Below the pieces are notes generated by a model. The model was not told the DNA's origin, did not search any database, and worked only from the letters and a program-made list of their open reading frames with translations. A stretch of DNA of 64,000 bases from Adiantum capillus-veneris. Lineage: Eukaryota; Streptophyta; Polypodiopsida; Polypodiales; Pteridaceae. The translations under genes and the position numbers were made by a program. The stretch covers positions 135,940,182-136,004,181 of the forward strand of contig CM043967.1 of assembly GCA_014529385.2 (NCBI GenBank), read 5' to 3'. Shown one piece after another: positions 1 to 15,409 of the stretch (position 1 is the first letter of the stretch; each line of letters opens with the position of its first letter).

Positions 1-4162
<4,162 letters not shown>

Positions 4163-4283
4163 CTATAACTCTCTATTTTCCTCTCCCTCTCTTTCTCTTT
4201 CTATCTCTCTTTTTCTCTCTATCTCCCTCTTTTTCCCTTTCTCTATCTCCCTCCCCCTCTCTCTATTCTCTCCATCTCCCTCC

Positions 4284-4342
<59 letters not shown>
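4163..4342. repeat. (CT)n microsatellite with decayed left flank
   Basis: An imperfect CT-rich run becomes a pure (TC)n block at about 4287-4342. The Leu-Ser-Leu-Ser and Arg-Glu frames over it are translations of the repeat and should not be called genes. Confidence 0.95.
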
Positions 4343-4344
<2 letters not shown>

Positions 4345-4599
4345 CCCTCAAGGCACATGTAGTGCTCGAGGGCGTTTGCATTCTATTTGAGTTAATATAA
4401 ATTCTCTCAACTCATAATTGTGAGTATGGCAAAAAACTAGAAAACTTCTCAAAATGCGATTGAAAACCTCTATTTTAAATATAATGCTATAAAGTTTAAG
4501 GAAAATCTTGAACTCATGGGACTCTATACTTATAGTCTTGGATGTGGATCCCTCAAGAGTTGGGTGAAGATGACGTAAGCTGCCTCACTCTGATAAGTG

Positions 4600-4644
4600 T
4601 GTAGCATTCGTTGCTTCATATTCATAAACTTGCACAATTGGTTT

Positions 4645-4691
<47 letters not shown>

Positions 4692-4769
4692 CAAATGTCT
4701 TGAGGCAAATACTTTTGTGTAGCATTCATTGCTTCATATTCACACACTTGCACAAATTGGGGGGGGGGG

Positions 4770-4806
<37 letters not shown>

Positions 4807-4905
4807 AGAGAGGATGCAAATGTCTTGAGGCAAATGTTGTAGCATTCCTTGTTTCATATTCATACCATTTGCACAATCTAGAGAGAGAGAGAGAGAGAGA
4901 GGCTT
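4600..4905. repeat. Three tandem copies of a unit ending in (GA)n
   Basis: A segment beginning near GTAGCATTC, passing through TTGCTTCATATTCA and ending in a GA tract occurs three times, at about 4608-4687, 4716-4812 and 4840-4901. The copies are joined by the shared text GGATGCAAATGTCTTGAGG. The middle copy has a run of 12 G before its GA tract. Each copy carries its own microsatellite of different length. Confidence 0.85.
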
Positions 4906-5214
4906 TTGTTTTTGCCAAACCCACAAAAGTGAGTGGTTTGTTCTTTGCTAGTAATTAACAAACTAAGCGTAAAAAGGTTGTGCTTAGCATAGGCACTGGT
5001 TTCCTCTGTTTTATGTTTTTGGCTTTGCAACAACAAACCAATCGTTAAATGAGCTCCGAAATGTTGGCTCCTTAACTTTGCTTGTTATTTGTTTGGAAGT
5101 CAGATACTTAATTGAACTTGGAGAGCAAGGAAAGAAAGGTGAAATTTAAAGTCGACAATTCGAGTCAAGATACCTAAGACTAATTGGCTTCAAAAAAAAA
5201 TACAAGACATGCAA

Positions 5215-5253
<39 letters not shown>

Positions 5254-5673
5254 ACTCTAAAAAACCAATAAAAGCTAGCGATATATATTAGAAAAGCAAA
5301 GAAGCTTACGAAGGGAAAAGATACATGGCACAATGGCCCAAACTAGAGAAGCAATATAGAATGGGAGGCAAAATACAATGGGACATCCTAAAAACTACCT
5401 CGTAGGTTTGTTGTTTGAGGAATTCTTTGACTTGGACTCTCCATTGCATGGTTCTCTTATTGTCTTGTTGCCCCAATTCTGCTCTCCTTCCTTGTTTGGT
5501 AGTCGATTTCATTGACTTTCTCTCTCTTTTCCACATACGAGTAATTGAAACGGATGCAATAATTAGTTGTTTGGCAGGCGTTCAGCAGATTAAAATAAGA
5601 GCCGTCCGTCTTTAATATATACACAGAAGAGCTTTAATGTCAGGCTGCTGCTGCATATTAAATCATGACATGA
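4906..5673. other. Intergenic DNA with a (CT)n tract
   Basis: A pure CT tract lies at about 5218-5252. No frame resembles a known protein. The segment just below 5674 is the downstream flank of the minus-strand RING gene; no clear AATAAA-type signal was found on that strand. Confidence 0.5.
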
Positions 5674-6162
5674 TTAAGACGATAACGTCGATGTTCCTGG
5701 CCTTTCAACATTTACAACGATGTTCCCAACATGATGATTTTCAATGTAGAGAGGGGCAGCGTGGCCTTCAGGCTGCAGCTGCTGTAACAACTGCACCAAC
5801 ACCTGATAGGCATTGGGGGCTGGGGGGGCAGCTGCAGGCGGAGGAGATGGTCGCCGGATCGGCATCTGGTGCTCGCGGTTGCGGCGCGCACATGGGCGCG
5901 GTGGGATATAAGTTCCCTCGATGTCCTTGTCGTCCTCACTTGCGCTGTCGGCGTCGAACAGAGGAGTGAAGTCGGACATGTGCGTCAAGGAGGCTTTGCA
6001 GACAGGGCACGTCGTTGAGGATGTATGGGTGGAGCTGACAAGCCAGCGGTAGATGCAGGCCCAGCAGAAAAGGTGGCCACACCATGTCACCACGGGGCTC
6101 CTTGGGCCGTCCTCACCCTCGCGACAACAAATACTGCAAATAATTGCGGCGGTGGAAGCCAT
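5674..6162 (-). CDS. RING-HC finger protein, RMA/RNF5-like, without membrane anchor
   Basis: Intronless frame of 162 codons. The N-terminal RING has all eight zinc ligands in C3HC4 order: Cys9, Cys12, Cys28, His30, Cys33, Cys36, Cys52 and Cys55. The core words VVTWCGHLFCWACIYRWL and CPVCKA match the RMA/RNF5/RNF185 family of E3 ubiquitin ligases, which transfer ubiquitin from an E2 enzyme at the ER membrane. The middle is acidic and then Pro/Ala-rich (about residues 70-115). Family members normally end in a hydrophobic tail anchor; this one ends in a polar segment, so it is probably soluble. The start codon is the first ATG and sits only three codons before the RING. A TATA-like box lies about 45-55 bases upstream. 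The C-G-rich coding sequence stands out from its AT-rich surroundings. Ligase activity is inferred from family membership. Confidence 0.85.
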   Translation of the reverse strand: MASTAAIICSICCREGEDGPRSPVVTWCGHLFCWACIYRWLVSSTHTSSTTCPVCKASLTHMSDFTPLFDADSASEDDKDIEGTYIPPRPCARRNREHQMPIRRPSPPPAAAPPAPNAYQVLVQLLQQLQPEGHAAPLYIENHHVGNIVVNVERPGTSTLSS

Positions 6163-6205
6163 TTTCGTTCTCTACTAGTGCTTTTCCATATACATAAGCT
6201 TCAAG

Positions 6206-6214
6206 CTTATATAG
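6206..6214 (-). promoter_or_regulatory. TATA-like box of the RING gene
   Basis: On the minus strand the sequence reads CTATATAAG, 44-52 bases before the start codon. The position fits a plant TATA box with a short 5' leader. It lies between two AAGCTT words that form a small palindromic neighbourhood. Confidence 0.5.
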
Positions 6215-6589
6215 CTTCAAACAACAGCGTCGCTGTTTTTTGTTGGGGGCCGAAAAGCAACGCGCTTGGCTTTCGCCAACACAAAAACGATCAAACCTGA
6301 ATCCATTTCCAAACCTTTTAAATGGTATTTTCTAATTCTTAAGCCACCATTAAGTTAACCTTCAAAAATTACGGTTCAGATTTTTTTATTTTCGACCAAT
6401 GCAAGCATTCATTCTCCTCTAATGACCTCATAATTCGTCTCACGACGCACTCCCTAATCACTAGTAGTGCTGATTTCATTGCTAACTAGCCCTATATGGT
6501 AACCACTATTCTTCATAGAATGGTGCCACCTCATCAAAACCAAAACCAAACATAAACATGAGAGAAAAGCAAATGCAAGGATTATGGAA
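6215..6589. other. Upstream flank of the RING gene, no gene seen
   Basis: This stretch separates the RING gene from the LINE relic. It is AT-rich with no recognisable coding sequence and probably contains the remainder of the RING gene promoter. Confidence 0.4.
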
Positions 6590-7905
6590 AATTTGAATTT
6601 TCAACAACCACAAGGCCAAACCAGAACTATGGAGACATATCCATTGTATAAAAGAAGAGGAGTGCTCTCTTGCACTTCAAGCTCTAGGCAAAGAGAAGTC
6701 CCCTGGTTGGGACAGGTTGGCTACTAAGTTCTTCAAAGAATTTTCAGGCGACCTTAAGGCCCCTATTACGGGAATGGCTAACCAAGCCCTCACTGATGGA
6801 GTCATGGACTTCAGCATTAAAAGGGGCCTTATCCCCAAACAAGTCTACTACTCTCAACTAAAACATTGGCGCCCCATATATAGCTATGATATCAGTAGCT
6901 TATAACATTATTGCCAACGCTTTCCCCCCTCCTAGACAAAGTCATCACCCCCCACTAGCAGGGGATGTCAATATATGATAATGTTCTGGATGCTATGGTT
7001 AGCATTGAGTTTGCCGCTTTCATAAAGCAAGAGTGTATCCTGCTTCAATTAGATCTGGATAAAGCCTATGATAGGATCACATGGTCATGCCGTGAAGATG
7101 TCATGAAATCACTGGGCTTTGGGCCGAGGATGTACGTTGGTTAGCACACTAGGTGCTGGCAGCCAATCTGAGCTCCTCTTCAATGAGAGAATTGTGGGTG
7201 CCTTTGATGTCAAAAGATCGATCAAACAGGGATGCCCACTAGCCCCTCTAATGTTCGCTATTGGATCCCACTTTCTAGTAACATTACTCGAAGAGAGTGT
7301 TGCAAAAGGGGAGATTCAAGGGCTATCTCTGCCAAACAACGACCAACTTCTGGGAAAACTATTTGTGGATGACTCATTGCTTTTCCTCAAAGCATGCCCT
7401 CAGATAATCATGAAAGCTCTGGAGACAGTACAATTGTATGCAATAGCGTCCATCTCAAAGTGTAGTACTAAAAAATCCAGATTGATATCCCTTTCCGAGA
7501 ATAACTTGTTTAATCCATCGATGTGCATCAGGGAGGTCATACCCAAAGGGAAAATTTTTTGGCACCTAGGAGCCCCTCTGGGGTTGACGTAACCCACAAG
7601 CAAAGAATTATATGGGTCATGGAGAAGGTAATGAGCAAGATGAGAAGATGGGAGTTTGTGCTACTCCCATTTTCGAGCAGAGTTAAAGTGATCAATTCAC
7701 TGATGATTCCCTATATATAGCCTTTAATGTTCCTTTGCTTAAGCTAGCCAAATGCAATTGGAAAGAGCTCTTAAAAGCGTTAAAAGATTTTTGTGGAAGA
7801 ACAACACTAAAGACTCAACACCCTGGCAGTGGGCCCATGTTGCGCGACCTGTGAAGCTAGGTGGTCTCAGGAAACTTAACCTTAGTACTCATGTGGAGGC
7901 CCAGT
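6590..7905 (+). pseudogene. Dead LINE (L1-type) reverse transcriptase fragment
   Basis: Across shifting frames the order is a KEKSPGWDRLATKFFKEF block (about 6690-6740), then reverse transcriptase motif A as LDLDKAYDR (about 7050), then KQGCPLAPLMFAI (about 7230) and the catalytic box as FVDDSLLFL in place of the usual Y/FADD (about 7365). A thumb/linker block follows (about 7620-7720), then FLWKN and GGLRKLNL (about 7790-7880). This is the ORF2 order of plant L1-like elements. The endonuclease domain, the 3' end and the poly-A tail are missing, and there are several stops and frameshifts. The right edge meets LTR-like DNA near 7910, so a gypsy insertion probably cut it. Confidence 0.8.
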
Positions 7906-7909
7906 CCGT

Positions 7910-8428
7910 GTGGAAGGCGGGAAATACCTCTAGCAGGACCGATAGACGTATGAAGCTGCGAGAATTAGTAACCAACGAGTTACCACAGTAACTTACAGTG
8001 TACAGTCAATCAGTCAGATGACCTATAAATATGACCCGTTACTCTCTTGTACAACTTTTGACTCCCTAGAATGCTTATACGCCTAGATTCTAAGCTACTT
8101 GTACTCTTTGTATCACTTTGTAAGCATTTGTTGCGCTCTCTCTCTTTCTGTAATTCCAAAGACAACTACTAGCATACTAGAAACTTACCAGTCCCAGTTC
8201 AAGTCTCAATTACAGTATCTTGTGTTTTTAGTTCCAGTGTTCTGTCTTCTCAGTTCCAGTATGCTGAAGTCTTAGATTGAAGTGCTATCTGAGTCTGACA
8301 TCTTTAGATCTAAGTACCAACCTAGAATAGCTATCTGAAACATCCAGAACATTCCATTTTGGCGATCATGGTGGTTTGAGCTAAGTTGCTCTAAGGAAAG
8401 CGAACTACCTCCTAGTTGGTATTAGGGC
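7910..8428 (+). mobile_element. Probable 5' LTR end and primer site of gypsy element K
   Basis: After the LINE breaks off, the sequence holds a CTATAAATA promoter-like word (about 8022), pyrimidine-rich DNA (about 8130-8155) and then TTGGTATTAGGGC at 8416-8428, which differs by two bases from the initiator tRNA-Met primer site TTGGTATCAGAGC. Gag begins just after. Another possible primer site, TTTTGGCGATCATGG, lies near 8357. I could not find a matching 3' LTR, so the LTR ends are uncertain. Confidence 0.45.
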
Positions 8429-10640
8429 TATTTTATGTCCACAATGCCCCCCAGAACGAGCACAAGAGGTTGAGACTAGCAACTAGCTTTATGGAGAACC
8501 ATGAGAGGGTCAATGCAATTCCAAAGGAGACTGAAGTAGGAACTGAAATAGATTCGCACCCTAGGAATGAAATTGAGGTTACTTCAGAAGGGAGTACTGC
8601 TGGCGAATCAAGGGATTCACAACATTCCAGTCACTCCAGGTGCTCGAGGGCTAAAAGAGCTACAAGGAGGAATAGGTCACATGGATCTCAAAATCAAAAG
8701 CAAATAAATGAGAGTGACAAAAGTCAAAAAACTCATCTCTCATCATACAAGAAAACCAAGAATACAATAGAAGAGACGGTCACAAAGACAGAGACAGAGA
8801 ACTATGAGGCTGATACTGATCAATATGACAAGAAAAAGTCATGTGACAAGAAGCCAATACATAGAACCAGAATCATCAAAAGCAAGGAGCATTCCACTGA
8901 CCTTAAAATTTTCTTTCCAATATTCAAAGGAAGGAAAAAGGATGACCCCGATGTACACATACAAGCTTTTGAGAAGTATGCTAAACTGAAAGAGATTGAT
9001 GAAGATGAATGGGGGAAGTATTTTCCTCAAACACTGAAGGACGCAACTAGGAAATGGTACTACCATTACCGAGCCTGCAGACTCAGATTGTATCACAAGA
9101 TCATTAAAGAATTTAAGTTGGAATGCTCAGACAATAGGGGGGATGAAAATATTCTTTGTGAGCTTGATAAGATCAAACCAGGCAAGTTGTCGGTCAGAAG
9201 TTATGTAGAAAAGATAAAAGAACTAACTAGACAACTGCAAAAACCTCCCTCAGAGGAGAAAAGGATGAGAGCTTGGTTCTTGACTCCGCTTTAAGAGTAA
9301 GAAGTTGAGGGAGCAAGAGGTACTAGCACCGACAAAGAAATTCAACGGCCCCATATAAAGAGGGCTGAAATTGGATCAACATGCAAAAAAGGAGAAGGGA
9401 CACAGGAGAAGACAATCCACCGATGATGAATCCTCTATTGAAGCGAGTTTTGAATACACTTCACAGTCTAGTTCTTCTGATAGTGAGTCAGGTGACAAAA
9501 GCAAAGCTAAGAAAGGGTCTTGGACTAGAAAAATTGAAGAAATGTCCAAGAAAATTGCTGCAATAGCCAAGACAAGTCTCTATGTGCGAAAAGTAGAAAT
9601 TTGGTGCTCTAAATGCAGATCAAAGGACCAAATGTCAAATGAGTGTTCCCAATGCACATATTCCAAGGACTTTGGTCACATCTGGAATGATTGAGAGATT
9701 AGGATTCATCACTTTAAAAAGGAAAAGGACCTGTCAATGATCACACTTACCAATCTAGAAGCACCCAAGGTTGATGGAGCCAGTGGTTCAAGAGAAAATG
9801 AAGTCAGTACAAGCACTAGAGGGGGTAGTGGATGCTGCTAGAATGGATCTGGCAGGGGTACATGCAAGGGACACTTCTCTAAGAGGAGCATGAACTGCTA
9901 TGGTTGTGGCAAGTATGGCCACTCTGTAGCTCAGTGTCCAGATACACCAAAGACAGAAGTAGCCAACCGAAACCCCCCAAAGGCAGTACCAGCAAGAGTA
10001 ATCACCAGAAGCAAGAGAGTAGTGATTGAAGAGATTCCTACTGAAGAAGACAATCAAAATGCTGAGTTCAAGAAGTGGGAACAATAGAGGAAGGCAGGGA
10101 AGGCTAAGGGTAAAAAAAAGATTGTAGATGAATGGCACGAACAAAGGGAGCTTGCATCAAAAATCACTGAGAACTTGTCAAGAAAGCTACAGGAACAATC
10201 ATAAAGTTCAAAAGCTCAGACCATTCACAAAATACCACCTCAATCTTTAGAGCCAAGACAAGAGAAAGTAGTAGATAGACTTGACAAGTCTATGATTGGT
10301 GTAGTACAGAGCCTTGTAGAGGAAACAAGGCAAGCCAAAGCAAACTTTGTCGAGGCAAGAAACACTGGCCTAGGGAAGAATCACGTGGATTCATCACATG
10401 ATTTGGAGCTAGCCAGCAACTACATGCAAACCAGTAAAATGAACCGTGAAGATTCTCAAGAGGAGAAGTCTTTTGGTTCAGACATTGGGAGCTCGAGAAA
10501 TGAGCAAGATAAGATATATGTCAAGGTTTGTGATCGAATTCATAAATTAACAGTGGAATTAGACGACATTCGATGCACATTTCTTGAGCAGCTAAATTTA
10601 TCAAACAAAAGAGAAAAGCTGAAGCACAGGCCAGAACAAT
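8429..10640 (+). pseudogene. Ty3/gypsy gag of element K, broken
   Basis: A long frame (to 9294) holds a charged N-terminal region and a retrotransposon capsid-like domain: the block DLKIFFPIFKGRKKDDP through ATRKWYYHY and SVRSYVEKI. After a stop, a frame at 9371-9694 has a damaged zinc knuckle, CSKCRSKDQMSNEC, with His changed to Gln. A second, intact CCHC knuckle, CYGCGKYGHSVAQC, lies at about 9892-9933. A further charged frame at 10292-10642 precedes the protease region. Gag coats the RNA in the virus-like particle. Several stops make it non-functional. Confidence 0.8.
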
Positions 10641-10699
10641 GAATTTGGCAGCCATCAAAGATGATGAACTTCCAATGATCTAGATAGACTATAAGCTCA

Positions 10700-11340
10700 G
10701 AAAACAATGTGAACCATTATCTGGTGTGATTTTCGATGAAAGAGTGGGGGGTGAACATTCTTGTGGTAAGCATCTTTGACAAAAGCTAGGAATAATTAAA
10801 ATGAGGCTAGCTCCATTCAGAATAAGGATGGCTAAGCCACCGGTCTTATCGAAAACACATGGATAAGGGTGGGGAATAAAAAGTTCAAAACTATCTTTCA
10901 GTTTTTGGACATTCAAGGAGCCTATGGAATGTTGCTGGGAAGACCCACAAAGGTGGAAAGCAATGAATGGCTATTTCTTATAGTGGTTGTCCCAAAGAAG
11001 AAAAAAAACTCAGAGTGTGCATGGATTGTAGGAAACTGAATGCCCATACCATTAAAGATCCCTTCCCATTACCATTCATTGATATTATGTTAGATGAGAT
11101 TGCATGCCACAAGATGTATAGCTTCATGGATGTCTATAGTGGCTACAATCAACTGAAGACTACACCAGAAGACAGAGCTAAAACAACATTCATCAGTAGA
11201 TGGGGAGCATTTATGTATTTAGTGATGCCATTTGGACTCTGTAATGCTCTAGCAACCTTTTAATGGTGTATGATGGAAATCTTTAGTGAGTTTCTGCACA
11301 AATTTTTGGCCATCTTCGTGGACAACTTTACTATCTTTTC
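10700..11340 (+). pseudogene. Gypsy K protease remnant and reverse transcriptase
   Basis: In shifting frames, VNILVV (about 10755) and FLDIQGAYGMLLGRP (about 10905-10950) are relics of the aspartic protease ends. The polymerase follows at once with LRVCMDCRKLNAHTIKDPFP (about 11009), then FMDVYSGYNQ and MPFGLCNA. The catalytic box is changed to FVDN (about 11316). The reverse transcriptase fingers upstream of LRVCMDCRKLN are shortened, so protease and polymerase are almost fused. Stops and frameshifts make it dead. Confidence 0.8.
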
Positions 11341-12155
11341 TACTGAAGACTGCACATATTGTTTTTGGAAATGGTTTTAGAGGTGCAAGGAGAAGAGTAT
11401 TTAAATCCATTCAAGTATGTTTTTATGGTTTAGAAAGGTCAGCTACTAGGACATATTATTTCAAGGAATGGCATTGAGATGGCTGAAGATAGATTATGAG
11501 TATTTAGCAAGCCAGAGCACCAACCACGTTTTCAAAATTGAGTTCATTCTTAGAGTATATTAATTTTTATTGAAGATTTTTCTATATGTTTGTAGCTAAA
11601 GCCTTACCTCTATATGAGATCACAAAGAAAGGGAATAAATACATATGGTCTGAAGAATGTGAATGCAATTTTCAATGCTTGAAAGATGTGATCGGCAGGA
11701 AGCTAGACCTTTGACAACCCAACTGGGATATTATATTTCATGTACATATTTACGCTTTAAGAATGGCAATGGGGGATATACTAGCTTAGCCTTATGGGAA
11801 GATAGACTACCTAGTCTACTTCATGAGTCACAGATTTAGTTCAACAGAACAAGGATATTCAACAATAGAGGGGGAGGCACTGGGAATGGTGTTTAGTGCA
11901 ACCAAATATAGAAACTATCTATTGGGAAATTTATTTTACTTCTATGTTGATCATCAGGCCTTATTGTTTTTTATTAATAAAGTGATCATACAAGGAAGGC
12001 TAATTAGGTGGATGATGTTCCTAATGGAATTTGAATTCAAGATCTTCCACAAGCCAGGCAAATCACATTATGGAACTAATTTTCTTTCTAGAAGCACTAA
12101 AGGATATTCAAAAACATCCTTGGGAGATGAACCAATAGATGCTGAATTATTTTAG
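11341..12155 (+). pseudogene. Gypsy K connection and RNase H
   Basis: The block KYIWSEECECNFQCLKDV (about 11636) belongs to the connection region. The frame at 11823-12155 carries YSTIEGEALGMVFSATKYRNY, YVDHQAL and a KPGKSH...NFLSR ending, the signature of the gypsy RNase H that removes the RNA template. The region before it is broken by stops. Confidence 0.8.
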
Positions 12156-12194
12156 AGCACAGCTGAGGAAGAGCCAAATCCAGAATGGCAAGAA

Positions 12195-13390
12195 GTGTAT
12201 AATTTCCTTCAGCTAGTCAAATTCGCAGAAGATTGGTCTCAAAACAAGAAAAAGGCATTAATTATTCAAAGTCTGAAGTTCACCATTATTGCTAGAGCGC
12301 TTTGTAGATTGGGTATTGATGGTGTACTTTGGCGATGTGTGCCATTCAAAGGACGAATGCAACTTATCACTGAGGCACATAATGGTGATGTAGGTGGCCA
12401 TTTTTCAACTAACATTACATATAAGAAAATCCTTCAAGATGGATAATGGTGGCAATCCATGATGGCAGATGTCAATTTTCTTGGTAAAACATGTGATATA
12501 TGCCAAAGGATGGGTAGGCCTACAATAGCCTACAAGATATTACTGACTCCAGTTCTGCCACTGGGAGTTTTTATGAAATGGGGACTTAAATTCATGGGAC
12601 CATTCAAGAAGGTAACTCCCAGAAAGAGCAAGTACATCATTATGGCTACATGCTATGTCAACAAATGGATGAATGCTAAAGGTCTTCCAAATAATAGTGC
12701 TAGGTATACTGCTTCATTTATCTATGAGAATATCATGCTATGTCAACAAATGGGTGAATGCTAGGTCTTCCAAATAATTCTTCTAGGTCTACTGCTTCAT
12801 TTATCTATGAGAATATCATGTGTAGATACGTCTATCCTATTGAAATAGGGTTACCTAGGGCTCTCCTTTCATTAATGATACGATGAAAATTCTCATGAAG
12901 ATGTTTTCAGTCAAACACACGAAGTTAATGCCATATTATCCTAGATGTAATGGTTAGGCTAAAAGTAGTAATAAAACCATCAAAACCATCCTTACAAAGA
13001 TTGTTGAGAAAGAACCACACCAGTGGGATGCCAGACTTCAGAGAGCACTATGGGCCTACTAAACTGCTTACAAAGTCACTACGAGAATGACTCCATTTAA
13101 ATTGATTTATGAAACAGAAGTAGTAGGTCCAATGGAATTTGTAATCCCAAGTTTACGACTGGCAGTTGAATATGGGATGTATTTTAATAAGAATTTGAAG
13201 CAACAATTGGATGATCTACTACTGCAGCTAGATGAGATACGACATAGGGATTTATTGGAACAAGAAGTGGTGCAACAAAGAAGGAAGAATTGGCATGATA
13301 GTAGGATCAAGGTCAGAGAATTCCAGAGAGGTGACTCAGTTTTTCTCTACCACTACAAAGTGGTAGAGCAAAGAAATCAAACCTGAAAAT
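12195..13390 (+). pseudogene. Gypsy K integrase
   Basis: The order is AHNGDVGGHFS and CDICQRMGRPT (the HHCC zinc site, about 12380-12520), then KWGLKFMGPFKK, the start of the catalytic core (about 12585). A C-terminal block begins with MTPFKLIYETE (13087) and ends near 13386 with VREFQRGDSVFLY. An 85-bp tandem duplication at 12649-12818 breaks the core. A damaged, near-continuous frame remains outside it. Confidence 0.8.
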
Positions 13391-14255
13391 AATGTGGTCA
13401 GTACCCTATGAGGCTAATTGGGTATTCTTTAATGGAAAAACAAGACTCTCAAAAAAGGGGGTCTAGTTTTAGTTTATTCCCTTAAGCAACACATTTCCAA
13501 ATTCAAGAAAAAGGGAAATGGATCGTTTATAATCTCCAAGTGGAGAAGCTAAGTTGTCCACTATAGATGGTGAACCAATGGCTAACTGAATTAGTGGATG
13601 CCACTTAAATAGGTACCATTTGCCACTAACCAATGATTTTCTAGAGAAAATGCATGTAGCAAAGCAGAGAAAGATTAAGTGACAGTAGGTTATTAATGAA
13701 GCGCAAGAGGAAGCTCAATTTTGAGTACTCAAGAGGAAAGCTGCTTTCAGAAATCAGCAAACACCTATTCCCATCAACACTTTGGAATCGGATGAAAGAG
13801 ACTATGGGAATCACAGAATGATGCAATATCAATGGATGATGAATGGTTGGATGGATGTCGTTTTCAGAAGGTAACCAAGGCTTATGCTATGATTTGAGTG
13901 GGAAACCTTCAGAAAAAGTCCTTTACGGCTTCTATGCCATGTACGTGCTTTCCATCAAGCAATATGTTGGCATTCAAAGAAGCTTTTTACACAGGATTCT
14001 TCACCTGGCGTAAAAAGATTTTCGTACTACTGATCAGCAATCTGAAAGCAAGGTTCATTGGACATTTATCCATAGAACTCAAAAATAAAGTTACTATTTA
14101 GTTTCTGCAAGTCCCTGAGAAAGAACAGCGGATCAGATATCAAAAACCGCTTCAAGCACTTAAAGACCGCCGCGCCAGCCGTCAATCCGAAGACTAGTTC
14201 AGCCCATGAAACTGTGTCAAGGGGCGACACATGAGTGGAGGAGTAGGGGAATGTT
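13391..14255 (+). other. 3' untranslated part of gypsy K, or flanking DNA
   Basis: Purine-rich stretches occur at about 13440-13460 and, more suggestively, at 14233-14253 (GTGGAGGAGTAGGGGAA), directly before a TGTTAGCACC word that could open a 3' LTR. No open frame longer than a few codons resembles a protein. Confidence 0.4.
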
Positions 14256-14871
14256 AGCACCAAGCTAAACTGTGTAACATTTTTTGGGAGCTTTATTGTA
14301 AAAACACTTATTCTTTTGATAAATCATGAATATTGCTCGGGGGTTTCACAATTCAGTACCCTCCTATATAGCGTTGTTCATGGGATATTTAAAAAACCTC
14401 TCTTTCAACATGTCTAAATGAATAAAATGACCCCTTATTTCAGGATTTTTTTTCAAAATTGAATATTAAAACCCCTTATTTTAATGTATCTCTGTTAATT
14501 TGCCTAAAAGTTTTGCAGTTTAAAAGCCCTCCTATCGAACTCAGGTGATACATTAACATGATTATATAGTGCACCCCCGAGGAATATTGTAACTCCTATT
14601 TGACAAGTGGATATTATAATCTATGAGCCGAAGCTATAAGCTTCTAGATTGTATCAATTTATCCTTAGTTAGAGCTCCCAGACGATTAGTTTTTGACCAA
14701 AGAAACCCTTTCTAAGGTATAAAAGCCAATTTTGTAGAATTAATTTCAAGTTTTTGGATAAGAAATGCAAAGCGTGAGCTTACGGTGCTCACCTCTCTCC
14801 ATCTCATGCTTCTATCTACCTTGTCGATTGTCACATTGGAGTGCCGTCTGTTGCATTGCAACCACAGGTAA
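14256..14871 (+). mobile_element. Possible LTR interrupted by a MITE
   Basis: The segment opens with TGTTAGCACC after a purine tract, has a GGTATAAAAGCC promoter-like word near 14716 and could end in ...CCACA near 14871. A MITE sits inside it. It does not match the candidate 5' LTR of element K, so the pairing is unproven. Confidence 0.3.
14336..14581 (+). mobile_element. MITE copy 1, 246 bp, 8-bp target duplication
   Basis: The ends are inverted: CTCGGGGGTTTCAC at the left, and the reverse complement of the right end reads CTCGGGGGTGCAC. The element is flanked on both sides by GAATATTG (14328-14335 and 14582-14589). It is AT-rich inside and has no coding capacity. It matches 19491-19730 in the opposite orientation along its whole length. 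An 8-bp duplication is typical of hAT-type transposition; the family assignment is inference. Confidence 0.9.
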
Positions 14872-15409
14872 GAGCATTATGCATTGACGTAAACATATCA
14901 TGGTAAATTTTAGCTTTTGGCATCACCAACCCGCGAACTAATTTCATCATAAGTAGGAGTTTAAGCTAGGAAATCACGAAGTAAGCATAGGCAGGGTAAT
15001 GGGGCATCATTGCCAAGCATTTAGATGCATTCAGGGTCAGCAAAACGACTAGGTCAAAATCTCACTACTGTTAATAATTTCATTTCTTGCACTTCATCAA
15101 AAGTGAGATTTGAAACTATAAGCATGTGTGCTTAGGTCTTATATACTTTTCCTAGAAGGTTCATAGAATTCGGATGTCATTTGATGCTTTAATGATCATG
15201 TTTTGTTTGTTGATTAGTGACTAGTGTTTGATGACTTAGGTCATTTGATTGTAGCTTGTACTAGATGCGAGTTGTTTGTTGTTTTCCAAGACATTGACAC
15301 CCTCTTGTAGCCTTCATGCACTAGTTGAGTTAGCTTTGTCCCATGGATTGACAATTATTCTCGTGGTTCTCGCTATGTCTGCAATAAGATAAGAGTAACA
15401 TTAGGAAAC
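14590..15409. other. DNA without recognisable gene
   Basis: Apart from the possible LTR end up to 14871, no coding or repeat match to the rest of the window was seen. Confidence 0.4.

Noticed and set aside
5637-6300. Plus-strand frames of about 90-110 codons
   Set aside because: They are opposite-strand shadows of the RING gene, whose zinc ligands are complete on the minus strand.
8075-8428. tRNA genes near primer-site sequences
   Set aside because: The TTGGTATCAGAGC-type words are complements of the tRNA-Met 3' end at retroelement primer sites; no cloverleaf or A/B boxes accompany them.
14256-14871. Firm pairing with 7910-8415 as LTRs of gypsy K
   Set aside because: The two stretches do not match; promoter-like words lie at different distances from the ends.
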